DNA of 64,000 bases from the NCBI RefSeq assembly GCF_025231485.1, contig NZ_CP104003.1, positions 4,063,383 through 4,127,382 on the forward strand, in the 5' to 3' direction. Origin of the DNA: Salinirubellus salinus. GTDB taxonomy: Archaea > Halobacteriota > Halobacteria > Halobacteriales > Haloarculaceae. The position numbers and the translations under genes are program-made. The notes beneath the pieces are model-generated. The model had not been told where the DNA came from and searched no databases. It was given only the letters and a program-made list of their open reading frames with translations. Shown in pieces: positions 42,730 through 51,779 of the stretch (within the stretch, counting starts at the first letter, position 1; each line of letters opens with the position of its first letter).

Positions 42730-44069
42730 TCAGCACTCCAGTACGTCGGCGTGGCGATCCAGTATCGTCTCGAGCGTGAGGTTCTTCTCCTCGAGTTCGT
42801 AGCGAACCCGGACGACGGGGACGTCGACGTCGAGTATCCGAGCGAGGTCGTGGGGCGTCCCCGAGACCACGACGTCCGGCGCCGCGTTCCGGATGGTCGC
42901 GGCCAGGTCCCGACGCTGTGCCTCGCTGTAGCCCATCGCCGGGAGGACCGTGTCGAGGTGGGGGTACTCCTCGAAGACGCGCTGGAGCGAACCGACGGCC
43001 GCTGGCTCGGGGTCGACGACCTCGGCGGCCCCGTACCGTCGGGCCGCGATGAGGCCAGCACCGTAGGGCGCGTCGCCGTGGGTGAGGGTAGGCCCGTCCT
43101 CGACGACGAGCACCCGCTTGCCGGCGATCTGCTCCCCGTCGGCCGTGATCTTCGAGTTCGCGTGGACGATCTCCGCGTCCGGGTTCGTCTTCCGGACGTT
43201 CGTCTCGACCTCTCGAATCGCCCCCGCGTCCGCCGTGTCCTCCTTGTTGACGACGACGTAGTCCGCGAGTCGGAGGTTGGTCTCGCCGGGGTGGTACCGG
43301 AGTTCGGCCCCGGCGCGGTGCGGGTCGGTCACGACGACGTGGACGTCGGGTACGTAGAACGGGAGTTCGTTGTTGCCGCCGTCCCAGACGACGACGTCGG
43401 CCTCCGCCTCCACGCGCTCCAGGATGGCGCCGTAGTCGACACCCGCGTAGACGACGTGCCCACGTTCGATGTGCCCCTCGTACTCCTCGCGTTCCTCGAT
43501 GGTCACGTCGCTCTCGTCGAGGCGCTCGATGGAGTCGAACCGCTGTACCCGCTGGGCCACGAGGTCGCCGTACGGCATCGGCTCCCTGACGACGGCCACC
43601 TCCTTCCCCGGTCGCGGAGCAGGTCGGCGAACTTCCGTGCGGTCTGTGACTTGCCACACCCCGTCCGGACCGCGTCGACGGCGACGACCGGAATCGACGC
43701 CCGGAGCATCATCCGGTCCGGCCCGACGAGGCGGAAGTCGGCCCCGGCGGCGAGCGCACGCGAGGCCTGGTGCATCACGTGTTCGTGCGAGACGTCGGAG
43801 TACGAGAACACGACCGTGTCGACGTCGGCCTCCTCGACGACGGTCTCCAGTTCCGATTCGGGGTAGATCGGGATGCCGTCGGGGTACCGCTCTCCCGCCA
43901 GCGCCGGCGGGTAGCGGCGGGTGGGGAGGGCGTCGAGTTCGCCGATGTTCTGCGAGGCGGTGTGGGTGAACGCGACGACCTCGACCCGTTCGTCGTCCCT
44001 GAAGACCGTGTTGAAGTCGTGGAAGTCGCGGCCCGCTGCACCCATGATCAGGATCCGCGTCTGACTCAT
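42730..44069 (-). CDS. Cyclic 2,3-diphosphoglycerate synthetase-like protein (one frameshift)
   Basis: The N-terminal part begins TRILIMGAAGRDFHDFNTVF, with YPDGIPIYPESELE, VFSYSDVSHEHVMHQASRAL and the P-loop-like RTGCGKSQTARKFADLLRDR. After the break come GKEVAVVREPMPYGDLVAQR, GVDYGAILERVEAEADVVVW, DGGNNELPFY, DYVVVNKEDTAD and VVEDGPTLTHGDAPYGAG. These match the methanogen cPGS family and its homologues in non-methanogens. The frames join at CCCC 43606-43609; one more C restores about 446 residues. The true product in haloarchaea is uncertain, as cyclic 2,3-DPG is not generally reported there. It is divergent from carbamate kinase, 26 bases apart. Confidence 0.85.
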
Positions 44070-44095
44070 GCTACTAACTGTCAGCGCGAACAGGG

Positions 44096-45043
44096 ATGAG
44101 TATGGACGACGACTCTCAGCGGGCGGGAACCGAGCCGATTGTCGTGGCCCTGGGCGGGAACACGTTGCTCGGGTCGCAGGGGCACTGGACGTTCGATGAA
44201 CAGCGGGAGGCCGTCGCCCGGACCGCCCGACAGCTCGCGGACGCGATTCACGCCGGCTACGACGTCGTCCTCACCCACGGGAACGGCCCGCAGGTCGGTA
44301 CCCTCCTCCTGCAACAGGACAACGTCGAGGAGCCCGCACGACGCCCGCTCGACGTGCTGGTCGCCGAGACGCAGGCACAGATCGGCTACCTGGTGCAACA
44401 GGCGCTCGACAACGAACTCCCCGACTCGACGGACTCCGTCACCGTCGTGACGCAGGTGGTCGTGGACCCGGACGACCCCGCGTTCGAGACCCCCACGAAA
44501 CCCGTGGGGCCGTTCTACACCGAGGCGCAAGCGGCCGAGCGAGCCTTCGAGACCCGACGGGTGCGCAGTGGTGACCGTCCCTACCGCCGTGTCGTCCCGT
44601 CCCCCGAGCCCATCGAGGTCGTCGAGGACGAGGAGATAACGAGCCTCGTGGAGCGAGGGACCCTCGTCGTCGCCGCTGGCGGCGGTGGCGTTCCCGTGGT
44701 CCGTGACGGCACGCTCCGTGGTGTCGAGGCCGTGGTCGACAAGGACAAGACCTCGCAGGTGCTCGCCGCCGAACTCGGGGCCGAGACCCTCGTCGTCCTG
44801 ACGGACGTCGAGTTCGCGTACGTGGGCTACGAGACGGCCGACGAGCGACCACTCCGTCGCGTCTCACCAGCGGCGGTGCGCGGGCACCTCGAGGCGGGGG
44901 AGTTCGGTGAGGGGAGTATGCGCCCGAAGATGGAGGCCTGCTGTCGATTCGTCGAACGGGGCGGCGAGCGGGCCGTGGTGACCACGCCCGACCGGTTGCT
45001 GGAGGCGCTGGCCGGTGAGACCGGAACCCAGGTCCGAGCCTGA
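44096..45043 (+). CDS. arcC: Carbamate kinase
   Basis: This 315-residue amino-acid kinase family enzyme has VVALGGNTLLGSQGHWTFDE, VLTHGNGPQVGTLLLQQD, VVTQVVVDPDDPAFETPTKP, VGPFYTEAQA, AAGGGGVPVVRDG, VVDKDKTSQVLAAELGAETL and FGEGSMRPKMEACCRFVERG. These are all carbamate kinase hallmarks for ATP and carbamoyl phosphate binding. It makes ATP from carbamoyl phosphate in arginine deiminase or ureide catabolism, or runs in reverse. ArcA and ArcB are not adjacent. The carbamoyl hydrolase at 20759 is too distant to link with confidence. Confidence 0.93.
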   Translation: MSMDDDSQRAGTEPIVVALGGNTLLGSQGHWTFDEQREAVARTARQLADAIHAGYDVVLTHGNGPQVGTLLLQQDNVEEPARRPLDVLVAETQAQIGYLVQQALDNELPDSTDSVTVVTQVVVDPDDPAFETPTKPVGPFYTEAQAAERAFETRRVRSGDRPYRRVVPSPEPIEVVEDEEITSLVERGTLVVAAGGGGVPVVRDGTLRGVEAVVDKDKTSQVLAAELGAETLVVLTDVEFAYVGYETADERPLRRVSPAAVRGHLEAGEFGEGSMRPKMEACCRFVERGGERAVVTTPDRLLEALAGETGTQVRA

Positions 45044-45223
45044 TCCGGCGGTGAGACGGTGACGTCGGGAGGCGTGCCCCCCGGTCGGCCGAGGCTCCCG
45101 CCCGAGTGGTGGCGTTCCGGCGCCGGGTCCCGTACCCGCAGGTGAGGTCGCACTGTCTCACGCCCGAGACAGTCCCGAATCCGCCGAACGTTAACTATGC
45201 TCCGGAACGGCCTACAGTCTCGG

Positions 45224-46351
45224 ATGCGACCCACGGTGACACGGCGTGAAGCGGTACTGCTCGGGGGCCTCGGCGTCCTGACGTCGCTGGCAGGGTGTGT
45301 GGGGGGCGGCGACGCGCCGTCGGACGGTGACGCGCCGGCCGACGGGCCGAGCGGGAGCGGGGACATCGGCGGGGACTCGAACGGTGCCGACGGGGGCGAC
45401 GGCGGTGGCGAGGGCGAGACGGCTGGTGACGAGGCGGACGCGCCGGCCGTCTCCGTCCAGCAGGCCGTCGTCGGGGACCTGACGGACCTCGGGCCCGTCG
45501 CGGTCGGCGTCGTGGGCGCCGAACGGACGCCGACGGCACCGCTGCTCGGCCCCGGATCGGCCATCGGTGCCGCCGAGGGCAACGAGTACGTCGCGCTCGA
45601 CGTGGGCATCCGGGGCGACGCGTACGTCGCGCTCGCGGCGGACCTGTTCGCCGTCGCCGTCGACGACACGGAGTACGCCTCGGCCGAGAACTTCGCCCAG
45701 ATCGCCTCGGCCGAACTCGGGGGGTTCCCGTTCGCGCCGGGGGAACTCCGTCGGTTCCGGCTCCACTACGAGGTGCCCGAGGGGACGAGCGGCGAGTCAC
45801 TCCGGGTGCTGTTGCGGGTCCGGACGCTCCCGGGTGACTCGTTCGAGGCCCTGCAGCCGCTCCAGGTCGACCTCGGCTCGACGGCCGCCTCGGCCGCCAC
45901 GTTCGAGCAGGCGTTCGACGTGCCGCTCCAACCGTTCGGCGAGACGGTCTCGCACGAGGGCATCGAGGTGACCATCGGCGAGGTGCAACCGGTGGCCGAG
46001 GTCTCGGCCCGCCGGCCGCCCGCCGAGGGGACGGAGTACCTCGGGTTCACCATCGCGGCCACGAACGGGGGCGACCGGCCGAACCCCATCCTCCTCTCGC
46101 TGAGCGGGCTCGGCGGCCTCTCGCTGGTCGACGGCACGGGTGCGGACGTGGGCCGGAACGTCCAGTTCACGGGCGAGGTGCTGGGCGGGCGGCAGTTCGA
46201 CCCGTCGAACGGCCTCGCGCCGGGCGAGAGCGAGTCCGGCGTCGTCGTGGGGGAGGTGCCCGCCGGCGTCTCGCCGCTCTACCTCGTCTGGTCGCCCCCG
46301 GCGCTCTACTGGCGTGGTGACGTCCACCGCTACGTCTGGCAGGTCCGCTGA
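45224..46351 (+). CDS. Tat lipoprotein with two DUF4352-like domains
   Basis: This 375-residue protein has the leader VTRREAVLLGGLGVLTSLAG with Cys at the lipobox. A Gly/Asp/Ser-rich linker of about 55 residues follows. Two similar beta-sandwich domains come next: the first around YVALDVGIRGDAYVALAADL to LRRFRLHYEVPEGTSGESLR, and the second around EVTIGEVQPVAEVSARRPPA to SGVVVGEVPAGVSPLYLVWS. Each has the pattern of extracellular DUF4352/telomeric-repeat-like modules. An ATG at 45197 in frame, just after TTAACTA, is an alternative start. It is surface-anchored; ligand unknown. Confidence 0.75.
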   Translation: MRPTVTRREAVLLGGLGVLTSLAGCVGGGDAPSDGDAPADGPSGSGDIGGDSNGADGGDGGGEGETAGDEADAPAVSVQQAVVGDLTDLGPVAVGVVGAERTPTAPLLGPGSAIGAAEGNEYVALDVGIRGDAYVALAADLFAVAVDDTEYASAENFAQIASAELGGFPFAPGELRRFRLHYEVPEGTSGESLRVLLRVRTLPGDSFEALQPLQVDLGSTAASAATFEQAFDVPLQPFGETVSHEGIEVTIGEVQPVAEVSARRPPAEGTEYLGFTIAATNGGDRPNPILLSLSGLGGLSLVDGTGADVGRNVQFTGEVLGGRQFDPSNGLAPGESESGVVVGEVPAGVSPLYLVWSPPALYWRGDVHRYVWQVR

Positions 46352-46381
46352 GTCGCGGCCGGGCACTCGACCGGTCACTCC

Positions 46382-46906
46382 TCACTCCTCCGGGTCGAAC
46401 CGCTCCGCCGCCGTCGAGAAGGCGGTCTCCGCCTGTTCGCGCGAGCGGCGCTCCTCGGCCGCGGCGATGGCCTCGGCGTCGGGGCCGACGTCGTCGTCCA
46501 CCCGCGCCCACGAACTGTGGACCTTCGCGTGACACCAGCGACAGAGGTAGACCGTCACCTCGTGTTCCATGTCGGCCTCCGGTTCGCCGGCGTAAGAGAG
46601 GTGGTGTTCCTCCAGCAGGGGCCGGACCTCGCCCGGCACGCGGCGCTCCTCGAGGCCACAGCGTAGGCACTCCCGGTTGCGCTGGCGTGACCGGAAGTGC
46701 GGGCAGTCCGACCACGCCCACTCGCCGTGCGGGTCGGCCGCTGGGCACCGCAGGTCGTCGGCGTGTCGCTCGCGGGCGAACTCGGGGTCGTGGTCGCCCC
46801 GCTCGACCGCGAAGCGACACCGCCCGTCGTCGGTGAGGTGGTCGCACCGCTCGACGAACGCGTAGGGGTCGTCCACGCCCACGGTGGTCCCCTTCGGTGT
46901 CTTCAC
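46382..46906 (-). CDS. Cys/His-rich HNH-like protein
   Basis: This 174-residue protein probably starts at the GTG at 46906 (MKTPKGTTVGVDDPYAFVER). It has several Cys/His pairs: VERCDHLTDDGRCRFAVERG, DLRCPAADPHGEWAWSDCPH and NRECLRCGLEERRVPG. A C-terminal HNH-like segment EEHHLSYAGEPEADMEHEVT...CRWCHAKVHSS follows. The distribution suggests zinc binding and a HNH-type fold. A nuclease function is inferred from the HH...CxxCHxxVH pattern and not proven. Haloarchaeal homologues exist as a conserved family. It is convergent with the lipoprotein. Confidence 0.65.
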   Translation of the reverse strand: MKTPKGTTVGVDDPYAFVERCDHLTDDGRCRFAVERGDHDPEFARERHADDLRCPAADPHGEWAWSDCPHFRSRQRNRECLRCGLEERRVPGEVRPLLEEHHLSYAGEPEADMEHEVTVYLCRWCHAKVHSSWARVDDDVGPDAEAIAAAEERRSREQAETAFSTAAERFDPEE

Positions 46907-46976
46907 GCTCGGCGGTGGGCGTTCCTCGTACGTGAATCCTCGCAACGCTCTTGGCGACCGGCGGCGAGCGGCGGGT

Positions 46977-47324
46977 GTGCGCGTGCTCCACCGCCCGACG
47001 GACGGTCCCGAACGCCCCCTCGCCACGGACGTCGAGTTCGCCGACGGCATCGTCTCGCAGGGGCTCGGCCTGATGTTCCGCCGAGCCATCGCGGACGACT
47101 ACGCGCTCGTCTTCCGGTTCGGCGGGACACGAACGCGGGGACTCCACATGGTCTGTGTCCCGTTCGACATCGACGCCGTGTGGCTGGTCGACGGGGAGGT
47201 GACGGGCGTCGAGCGCCTGCGTGCGTGGTGGGGACGGGGCGGGTACCGGGCGGACACCGTCATCGAGATGCCCGCCGGTGCCGCCGACGGGGTGGCGGTT
47301 GGCGACCGGGTCGTCGTGGAGTGA
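46977..47324 (+). CDS. DUF192 family protein
   Basis: This 115-residue protein starts at GTG (MRVLHRPTDGPERPLATDVE). It has the DUF192 core: SQGLGLMFRRAIADDYALVF, TRTRGLHMVCVPFDIDAVWL and VIEMPAGAADGVAVGDRVVVE. The family has a small beta-barrel and is usually membrane-adjacent; function unknown. It is divergent from the HNH-like gene. Its TGA overlaps a GTG from which the truncated nirK frame can be read. Confidence 0.85.
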   Translation: MRVLHRPTDGPERPLATDVEFADGIVSQGLGLMFRRAIADDYALVFRFGGTRTRGLHMVCVPFDIDAVWLVDGEVTGVERLRAWWGRGGYRADTVIEMPAGAADGVAVGDRVVVE

Positions 47325-47416
47325 GACGGGAGGTGGAAGCGGGAGGGAGTGTCGGAGCCGGCGGCGAACAGGCCGAGGACACGGTCGCGAACCAAGGACA
47401 GAGACAGCGCGGACGC

Positions 47417-47959
47417 TTCCAGGTCACCTGCCCCGGCCTGTTCGTCTACCACTGTGCCGTGCCGGATCTCGACTACCACATCTCCTCCGGGATGTTCGGC
47501 TGCATCCTCGTCGAACCCGAGGGAGGCCTCCCGGCGGTCGACCACGAGTTCGACTTCGACTCGATGGCGATGGAGGCGCCCACGTACGTCCTCGTCAACG
47601 GCGAGAAGTACGGCATCGGCCCGCAGGGGTACAACGACATGGTGATGGAGACGGACGAGACGGCCCGCGTCTACTACGGCGTCGGTGGCCCGAACCTGTT
47701 CAGTAGCTTCCACCCCATCGGCAGCGTCTGGGACGAAGTGTACCCACAGGGCGCCATCATGTCCGACCCCCACCGCTACGTGCAGACGACGCCCGTGCTG
47801 CCCGGCAGCGCGATGGTCGGCACGCTCACCTCGCCGGTGCCCCTGCCCATCAAGCTCGTCGACCACGCGCTCTCGCGGGTCGCCCGGAAGGGCTGTCTCG
47901 CGGTCATCGACGTACAGGGCGAGGCGGACCCGACCATCTACGACCCGAACCCGGCCTGA
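47417..47959 (+). pseudogene. nirK: 5-prime-truncated copper nitrite reductase (nirK remnant)
   Basis: The frame encodes the second part of a haloarchaeal-type NirK: FVYHCAVPDLDYHISSGMFG with the type 1 copper Cys, His and Met, FGCILVEPEGGLPAVDHEF, MEAPTYVLVNGEKYGIGPQG, GPNLFSSFHPIGSVWDEVYP with a type 2 copper His, and VPLPIKLVDHALSRVARKGC. The first cupredoxin part (about 130-150 residues with signal and the other copper histidines) is absent. The segment between DHEF and DFDSMAMEAP looks shortened. The frame can be read from a GTG at 47321 overlapping the DUF192 stop, giving 212 residues with an unrelated leader. A working nitrite reductase is unlikely. Confidence 0.8.
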
Positions 47960-48233
47960 GGCGGTACGGTCGTGCTCGGGTCGGTCGGCCCCTCCCGAAC
48001 GACGTGCGGTGGGGACCGGCCACCGGTGAAAGGACTGGACCGACTCCGGTCCGCGACGGTCGAGTGCCGACTCGTATTCGTCAGAGTATTACTTGGAATG
48101 AACTATCATGGAATTGAAAACAATTGCCTGAGGGCTAGAACGAGGCGTAGAGCGGTCGTTGAGCCCCTGAGAGGGGTCCGAGGGGCGTTCGGCAACAAAG
48201 GTTTTACCGACGTGAGTGTTAGGTTGACTGACA
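47960..48233 (+). promoter_or_regulatory. AT-richer intergenic region with promoter of the following gene
   Basis: No gene is seen in this stretch. It contains an AT-rich island at about 48080-48130 (TATTACTTGGAATGAACTAT and GGAATTGAAAACAATTGCC) unlike its surroundings. A GTTTTACC TATA-like box at about 48200-48207 lies about 30 bases before the ATG at 48234, consistent with a leaderless transcript. Confidence 0.5.
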
Positions 48234-48749
48234 ATGGGGGAGGGAAACACGGAGCGCCACTGGCTGCTCGGGGAGGAGTACCGCTTCGGTATCCTGCTCG
48301 GCCTCGCGGGGGTCGGCCTCGTCGTCGCCGGGTTCGCCGCGATGGTCGTCGCCGAGCGTGTCGCACCGGCAGCCCCCTACTGGCTGCTCCGGGAGGCTGC
48401 CGGCGTCAGCGGGGCGCTGGGGGCACCGGTCGCGCTACTGGGGGTGACACTCACGCTGGCGCCGCGTCGCCCGTCGGTGGTCGGTGGGGCCGGCGTCCTG
48501 ATAACCACGCTCGCCACGGGGATGTTCGTCGCGGCCTACCCGTCGCGGTGGAACGTCCACCGGAGCGCCGACCTGACGGCCGAGGTGGGGGCGTTCTACC
48601 TCGCCGGACTCGGTGTGCTCGCGCTGGGGCTGGCGATGGCGGTCCGTCGAGCCCGCTACCGGATGGGCGAACAGGTCGCCGACACGGGGACCGGGGCGCG
48701 GTACGCCCCCGAGGAGTCCGGGTTCGTCTGGAGCGACGACGGCGACTGA
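48234..48749 (+). CDS. Four-span membrane protein, haloarchaeal
   Basis: This 171-residue protein has four hydrophobic segments: FGILLGLAGVGLVVAGFAAM, SGALGAPVALLGVTLTLAPR, SVVGGAGVLITTLATGMFVA and FYLAGLGVLALGLAMAVRRA. An acidic C-terminal tail ends VWSDDGD. The polar loop YPSRWNVHRSADLTAEVGAF separates the third and fourth spans. I do not recognise the family for certain. Position before cimA does not indicate a function. Confidence 0.65.
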   Translation: MGEGNTERHWLLGEEYRFGILLGLAGVGLVVAGFAAMVVAERVAPAAPYWLLREAAGVSGALGAPVALLGVTLTLAPRRPSVVGGAGVLITTLATGMFVAAYPSRWNVHRSADLTAEVGAFYLAGLGVLALGLAMAVRRARYRMGEQVADTGTGARYAPEESGFVWSDDGD

Positions 48750-48816
48750 GTGTCGGCCGTCAATCTCGCCCCGACCGCCCCGTTTATGAGCACCGGGCTG
48801 AAAGCGGGAGACGACT

Positions 48817-50429
48817 ATGTCGCCACACGACATGGAGGATAGAGGAAGTCGCCGCGAGGCGGCTGGCCGTGAAATTCTACGGCGATGAGACACCCGTGAG
48901 TGCGCTTTTCGGTGACCATCCCCAGACCAGACCCTCAGCGACGCGTCCGTCGAGTTCCTCGACACGACGCTGCGCGACGGTGAACAGGCACCCGGCGTCT
49001 CGCTCTCTCCCGCGGAGAAGGCCGACATCGCCCGTGGCCTCGACGCCGCTGGCGTCGACTACGTCGAGGCCGGGAGCGCGTGTACCGGACCGGGCGAGCG
49101 AGAGACCATCAAGCGCGTCGCCTCGCAGAACCTCGACGCGACGGTGACCTCGTTCGCCCGCGGCGTGCAGAACGACATCGACCTCGCACTGGAGTGCGAC
49201 GTGGACGGCGTCAACCTCGTCGTGCCCGCGAGCGACCGGCACATCGAGACGAAGGTCGGCACCACCCGCGAGAGCGTCGTATCGAAGACGGCCGACCTGG
49301 TCGGGTACGCCGCGGACCACGGCCTGTGGGTCGAGGTGTTGGGCGAGGACGGCTCCCGCGCGGACCTCGACTTCCTGGTCGAACTCATGTCCGCCGCGAT
49401 GGACGCGGGCGCCGACCGCGTCTGCGTGCCCGACACGGTGGGTCACGCCACGCCCGACCGGATGCTGGAGATATACGCCGCGCTGAACGACGTCGGCCCG
49501 ACCAGCACCCACACCCACGACGACCTCGGACTGGCCGTGACGAACGCGCTCGTCGGCATCGCCGCGGGCGCGGACCTCGTCCACGGCACCATCAACGGCG
49601 TGGGCGAGCGGGCCGGCAACGTCGCCATCGAGGAGGTCGCCATCGCGCTCTACCACGGCTACGGCGTGGAGACGCTCGACCTCGAGTACGTCTACGACGT
49701 GGCCCAGACCATCGCGAACGCGACGGGGATCCCGCTCGCGCCGAACAAGGCCGTCGTCGGCGAGAACGCGTTCACCCACGAGTCCGGCATCCACACCGAC
49801 GGCACGCTCAAGGCGACGCGATGTACGAGCCGTACCCGCCGGAGACGGTGGGCCGTGAGCGCCGTCTCGTCCTCGGGAAGCACGCCGGCCGTGCGGGGGT
49901 GAAGGCCGCGCTCGCCGAACACGACGTGGACGTGAACGACGACGAACTCTCGGCCGTCGTCACCCGCGTCAAGGAACTCGGCGACCGGGGCAAGCGCGTC
50001 ACCGACGCGGACCTCCTGACCATCGCCGAGGAGGTGCAGGGCCGCGAACGCGACCGCCGCGTCGAACTGCTCGGACTCACCGCCGCCAGCGGTTCGGGCC
50101 AGCCGACCGCCTCGGTCCGTCTCCGGGTGGACGACGAGGAACGGACCGCCGCCGGCACCGGGTCGGGACCGGTCGATGCCGCCGTCGAGGCGGTGGAGGC
50201 CGCCCTCGGCAGCGCCGGACAGGCCCAGCTCGACAGCTACCACGTCGACGCCATCACGGGTGGCACGGACGCACTGGTGACCGTCGAGGTGCAGATGTCT
50301 CGGGGCGACCGGACCGTCACCACCACCGCGAGCGACGCGGACATCACCGTCGCCTCGGTGCAGGCGATGGTCGACGCGCTGGACCGGCTGCTGGCGTACG
50401 AGCCGGACCGGGTGCTGGCCGACGACTAA
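48817..50429 (+). CDS. cimA: (R)-citramalate/2-isopropylmalate synthase family enzyme (about three frameshifts)
   Basis: The catalytic domain contains FLDTTLRDGEQAPGVSLSPA, VDYVEAGSACTGPGERETIK, VPDTVGHATPDRMLEIYAAL, THTHDDLGLAVTNALVGIAA, HGTINGVGERAGNVAIEEVA, AFTHESGIHTDGTLK, then LVLGKHAGRAGVKAALAEHD and a C-terminal LeuA-type regulatory domain. These mark a DRE-TIM acyltransferase of the citramalate/isopropylmalate group, starting isoleucine or leucine synthesis. A GTTTATGAG box 30 bases upstream supports the ATG at 48817 as a leaderless start. Restoring one protein requires small indels near 48868-48875, at CCCC 48920-48923 and near 49812-49814. The choice between CimA and LeuA is by resemblance only. 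Confidence 0.8.
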
Positions 50430-50435
50430 CCACGA

Positions 50436-50540
50436 AACTTTTCTCGTCGGGTTCGCTCGCTGCGCTCGCGAACCGCTCCTCGAAAACTTTCGATTCAAAA
50501 GGCGCAGCTCGCTTCGCTCGCGGCGGGTGGGTGTACCTGT
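50436..50540. repeat. Dispersed intergenic repeat, copy B
   Basis: In reverse complement this stretch follows copy A (36876-36980) from CACCCACCCGC through CGAGCGAAGCGAG, GCCTTTTGA and GAGGAGCGGTTCGCGAG to CCCGACGAGAAAA. Differences are concentrated at matching positions of the stems, so the hairpins are kept. It lies between the convergent 3' ends of cimA and pgsB. Confidence 0.65.
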
Positions 50541-50609
50541 GGAACCGCACCGCGACAGGCCAGCCACCGCGCCGCCTCCACCAGTCGTCGAGAGGTCGAG
50601 AACGCCGAA

Positions 50610-51779
50610 TCAGTCGTCAGCGGGGACCGGTTCGCCCGTCTCTGCCTCACACTCGACGACCACCGGGTGCCGCCGAGTGGCGACCTCGCGCCGGAGCGCC
50701 TGCGCGAACGGCGGGACGGCGTTGCCCATCAGGACCACCGGCCAACCGTCCGCGAGGGCGGCGTCGAGCACCTCGGCGGCGGACTCGATCCGCTCGTCGT
50801 GGGCGACGACTGGGACCCGGAGCCGGCGGGTCAGCACGTCCCGGTGCGCGCCGACGACGCGCACCTGCTCGACCAGTCCCGCCTCCGCGAGCCAGTTCAG
50901 GTACTGGACGTACGTCGCGGTACGGCCGGGGCGGTCCGCCCGGAGGTAGACGACGGGCTGGAACACCTCCGGGGTGTCACCCTGGAGCGCCCGACGGACG
51001 AGTTCCGTGCTCTCCACGTCGTTGACGTTCGCGGCGTCGAAGACGCGTCCACCGGGGACCCGTGCCCACGCCATCTCGAACCGACCGGCGAACGCCTCGC
51101 GCTCTGCGGTCGTGAGCGGTGTGACGCCCGCGAGCACCAGCGCGGCCTCGAGGAGCGCCACCTGCTCGGCCGCCGGGTCGAGCGGCACCTCGGGGCCGAC
51201 GGCCCGGACCAGCGTGGCGTCACGGCGCGCGAGTTCGCGCTCGAGGTAGGCCAGCACCTCCGGGTTCCGCTCGCCCGTGACGACCTGCACCCCGGGTGGC
51301 ACCGAGCGTGCCAGCGAGCGGGCGATGCCGAGGTAGCCCTCCCCGAGCGTGTCGAGGTGGTCGCGACGGACGTTCGTCAGCACGACCAGCGTCGGTTCGA
51401 CGTAGTCCTCGTTCACCAGTCGGGTGGTGTACTCCCGGATGCCCTGGTTCTCGACGACGAGGACGTCCACCGGCACGAACCGGCGGAGTTCCGCAGCCGT
51501 CTCGTAGAGTTTGACGGGTCCGGACCGCTCGATGGGGTGGAGCGTCCCGTTGTACAGCGAGTGTGGCTCCTCGCCGGTGACCTTCGCGTACGTGTCGTAC
51601 CCGCGGGCCACGAACGCCTCGTGGAGCCACGTCACCATCGAGGACTTCCCACGGGTGCCCGTGACGGCGATGCGAACGTCGATATCCGCCAGCCGCCGGC
51701 GGTGGTCACGGCCACGGGTCAGCAGCGCGCCGACGCGGCCGACGGTCGTCTCGACCTGGTCGTGGAATCTTCGGGTCAT
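50610..51779 (-). CDS. pgsB: Poly-gamma-glutamate synthase PgsB/CapB-like ligase
   Basis: This 389-residue Mur-ligase-like enzyme has a P-loop VTGTRGKSSMVTWLHEAF (residues about 40-56), KVTGEEPHSLYNGTLHPIER, a segment VDVLVVENQGIREYTTRLVN with the conserved Glu, VVLTNVRRDHLDTLGEGYLG and VFDAANVNDVESTELVRRA. It matches PgsB/CapB, the ATP-dependent amide ligase that polymerises D/L-glutamate through the gamma-carboxylate. Its start overlaps the stop of the PgsC-like gene (ATGA). It makes the poly-glutamate capsule or sheath together with that protein at the membrane. Confidence 0.9.
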   Translation of the reverse strand: MTRRFHDQVETTVGRVGALLTRGRDHRRRLADIDVRIAVTGTRGKSSMVTWLHEAFVARGYDTYAKVTGEEPHSLYNGTLHPIERSGPVKLYETAAELRRFVPVDVLVVENQGIREYTTRLVNEDYVEPTLVVLTNVRRDHLDTLGEGYLGIARSLARSVPPGVQVVTGERNPEVLAYLERELARRDATLVRAVGPEVPLDPAAEQVALLEAALVLAGVTPLTTAEREAFAGRFEMAWARVPGGRVFDAANVNDVESTELVRRALQGDTPEVFQPVVYLRADRPGRTATYVQYLNWLAEAGLVEQVRVVGAHRDVLTRRLRVPVVAHDERIESAAEVLDAALADGWPVVLMGNAVPPFAQALRREVATRRHPVVVECEAETGEPVPADD

